DNA from: an uncultured Syntrophobacteraceae bacterium
GTDB taxonomy: Bacteria > Desulfobacterota > Syntrophobacteria > Syntrophobacterales > Syntrophobacteraceae
Direction: 5' to 3'
Assembly (NCBI GenBank): GCA_937889795.1
Contig: CALBZH010000545.1
Location: forward strand, 1-5,393
Length of the DNA stretch: 5,393 nucleotides
Shown: piece after piece, positions 4,390 through 5,393 of the stretch
How positions within the stretch are numbered: the stretch's first letter is position 1
Layout of the letters: the number at the start of each line of letters is the position of its first letter
Position numbers and translations under genes: made by a program
The notes under the pieces: generated by a model
The model's input: the letters and a program-made list of their open reading frames with translations, nothing else
What the model was told of the DNA's origin: nothing
Database searches by the model: none

Positions 4390-5393
4390 ATGAGTGAGGG
4401 GTCAACAACGTATTCGAGGGATCGGGGTGACGGCATTCCTCCCGCGGTATGGCTCCCGGCCATCAGGACCGGAACCGGGACGGATGCGTTCACGGAGACG
4501 CTCGCCGATTCGCTGAAACGGCGAGGGCTTCAGGCCGAGATCTCTTGGCTCCCCCATCAGGCCGAGGTTGCGCCATGGGCGGTCCCGGTACCCCAAGCGC
4601 CCCAATGGGCCAATATCGCCCACGTGAACACCTGGCTGCCGAAACGGTTCCTCCCTGGAGGACTGCCCATCGTGGCGACACTCCATCATTGTGTCCAGGA
4701 CGAGGCACTGAGGCCATATAAAAGCTGGGGCCAGAGACTGTATCACAGACTCTGGGTCACCCCGATGGAGCGCAAGGTTTTCGCGAGAGCGGACACCGTT
4801 ACCGCCGTGAGCTGCTATAGCGCGGAGTGCGTGAAGCGCATTTTCGGCCTGAGCGAGGTGCATGTTGTCTATAATGGCGTGAGCAGCAGTTTCTTCAAGC
4901 CCGTTGACCGCACCGAGGCGCATCGACCCTTCCGACTTCTCTTCGTGGGGAGCTGGTCTCGACGGAAGGGGGTGGACTTGCTTCCCGCCATCATGGAGCG
5001 TCTGGGCCCCGAATACACTCTTCACTGCACGGGCACGATCAATCGGTCGCTGCTGAAGACGGATCCCCCGGACAACATGCTGGAGCTCGGTCGCATTCCG
5101 GATACAAAAGGCATGATCAGTCTCTATGAGCAATCGGATGCCCTTCTGTTTCCGACGAGACTGGAAGGATTCGGCCTTGTGGCCGCCGAGGCACAGGCTT
5201 GTGGCATCCCGGTTGTCGCAACTCGATGCTCCTCTCTGCCCGAAGTGGTTGAAGACGGTGTGACCGGGCTGCTGTGCCCCATGGACGATGTCGAGGCTTT
5301 CACGGAAGCGATTCGCCGCCTGGCTTCGAGCTCGGAGCTCTGGAGAGCCATGGGCAGGGAGGCCTCCCGACGAATAGCCCGGTGCTTCAATGT
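4390..5393 (+). CDS. Second GT4-family glycosyltransferase, C-terminus cut by window edge
   Basis: 334 residues are visible and the frame is still open at the edge; the full protein is probably 360-400 residues. It is a GT-B sugar transferase of the group 1/GT4 type. The N-terminal domain has RTGTGTDAFTETLADSLKRR near 26-45, HVNTWLP near 78, and LHHCVQDE at 98-105 with His99/His100 at the acceptor site. TAVSCYSAE and VVYNGV mark the link to the donor domain, which carries VGSWSRRKG (186-194) and the E-x7-E pair Glu259 and Glu267 in EGFGLVAAE. ATG at 4390 follows an in-frame TGA, so it is the first possible start. It shares only family motifs with the upstream GT4, and the two would be expected to add different sugars. 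Together they point to a surface glycan or glycolipid gene cluster continuing to the right. Confidence 0.93.
   Translation, partial: MSEGSTTYSRDRGDGIPPAVWLPAIRTGTGTDAFTETLADSLKRRGLQAEISWLPHQAEVAPWAVPVPQAPQWANIAHVNTWLPKRFLPGGLPIVATLHHCVQDEALRPYKSWGQRLYHRLWVTPMERKVFARADTVTAVSCYSAECVKRIFGLSEVHVVYNGVSSSFFKPVDRTEAHRPFRLLFVGSWSRRKGVDLLPAIMERLGPEYTLHCTGTINRSLLKTDPPDNMLELGRIPDTKGMISLYEQSDALLFPTRLEGFGLVAAEAQACGIPVVATRCSSLPEVVEDGVTGLLCPMDDVEAFTEAIRRLASSSELWRAMGREASRRIARCFN

Noticed and set aside
4112..4393. Plus-strand open frame of 93 codons spanning the gap between the two glycosyltransferases
   Set aside because: It overlaps the end of one GT and the start of the next in another frame, with no RBS and no recognisable sequence.
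4402..5133. Minus-strand open frame of 243 codons
   Set aside because: Shadow of the second GT4 gene, which is open from 4390 to the edge with family motifs in order.

Overview
This window looks like chromosomal DNA from a moderately GC-rich, free-living Gram-negative bacterium. The two-helix membrane anchor plus GAF sensor kinase, the heptamer-type intergenic repeats and the REP-like element resemble, from memory only, what is common in Desulfobacterota and Nitrospirota. I cannot assign a taxon from the sequence alone.

Left part (1-1762): a divergently arranged pair. On the minus strand is a membrane-anchored GAF-HisKA_3 (NarL/DegS-type) sensor histidine kinase, cut by the left edge just after its N-box. 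On the plus strand is a small exported protein of 121 residues whose C-terminal half is two copies of a 28-residue Lys/Gly/His-rich repeat. They share a 213-nt intergenic region holding two small dyads and a perfect tandem octamer, which could be operator sites.

Middle part (1763-2375): a non-coding, decayed region. A perfect 8-bp hairpin follows the exported-protein gene. Next come two long imperfect hairpins, each built from four heptamers facing four inverted heptamers of the same family (GTKTCRG type, then CAGCATC type). After these come a REP-like palindrome, a second hairpin, and a roughly 60-residue relic of a short-chain dehydrogenase/reductase (SDR) that lacks both the glycine motif and the catalytic Tyr/Lys.

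Right part (2376-5393): a plus-strand run made of a YkgJ-family cysteine-cluster protein, a complete GT4 glycosyltransferase 27 nt behind it, a 229-nt gap, and a second GT4 glycosyltransferase cut by the right edge. The two glycosyltransferases suggest the beginning of a surface-polysaccharide, lipopolysaccharide or glycolipid locus. The role of the YkgJ protein there is unknown.

The items most worth a second look are the exported repeat protein, whose repeats are conserved in amino acids but saturated with synonymous changes, and the paired 4x7 inverted heptamer arrays.
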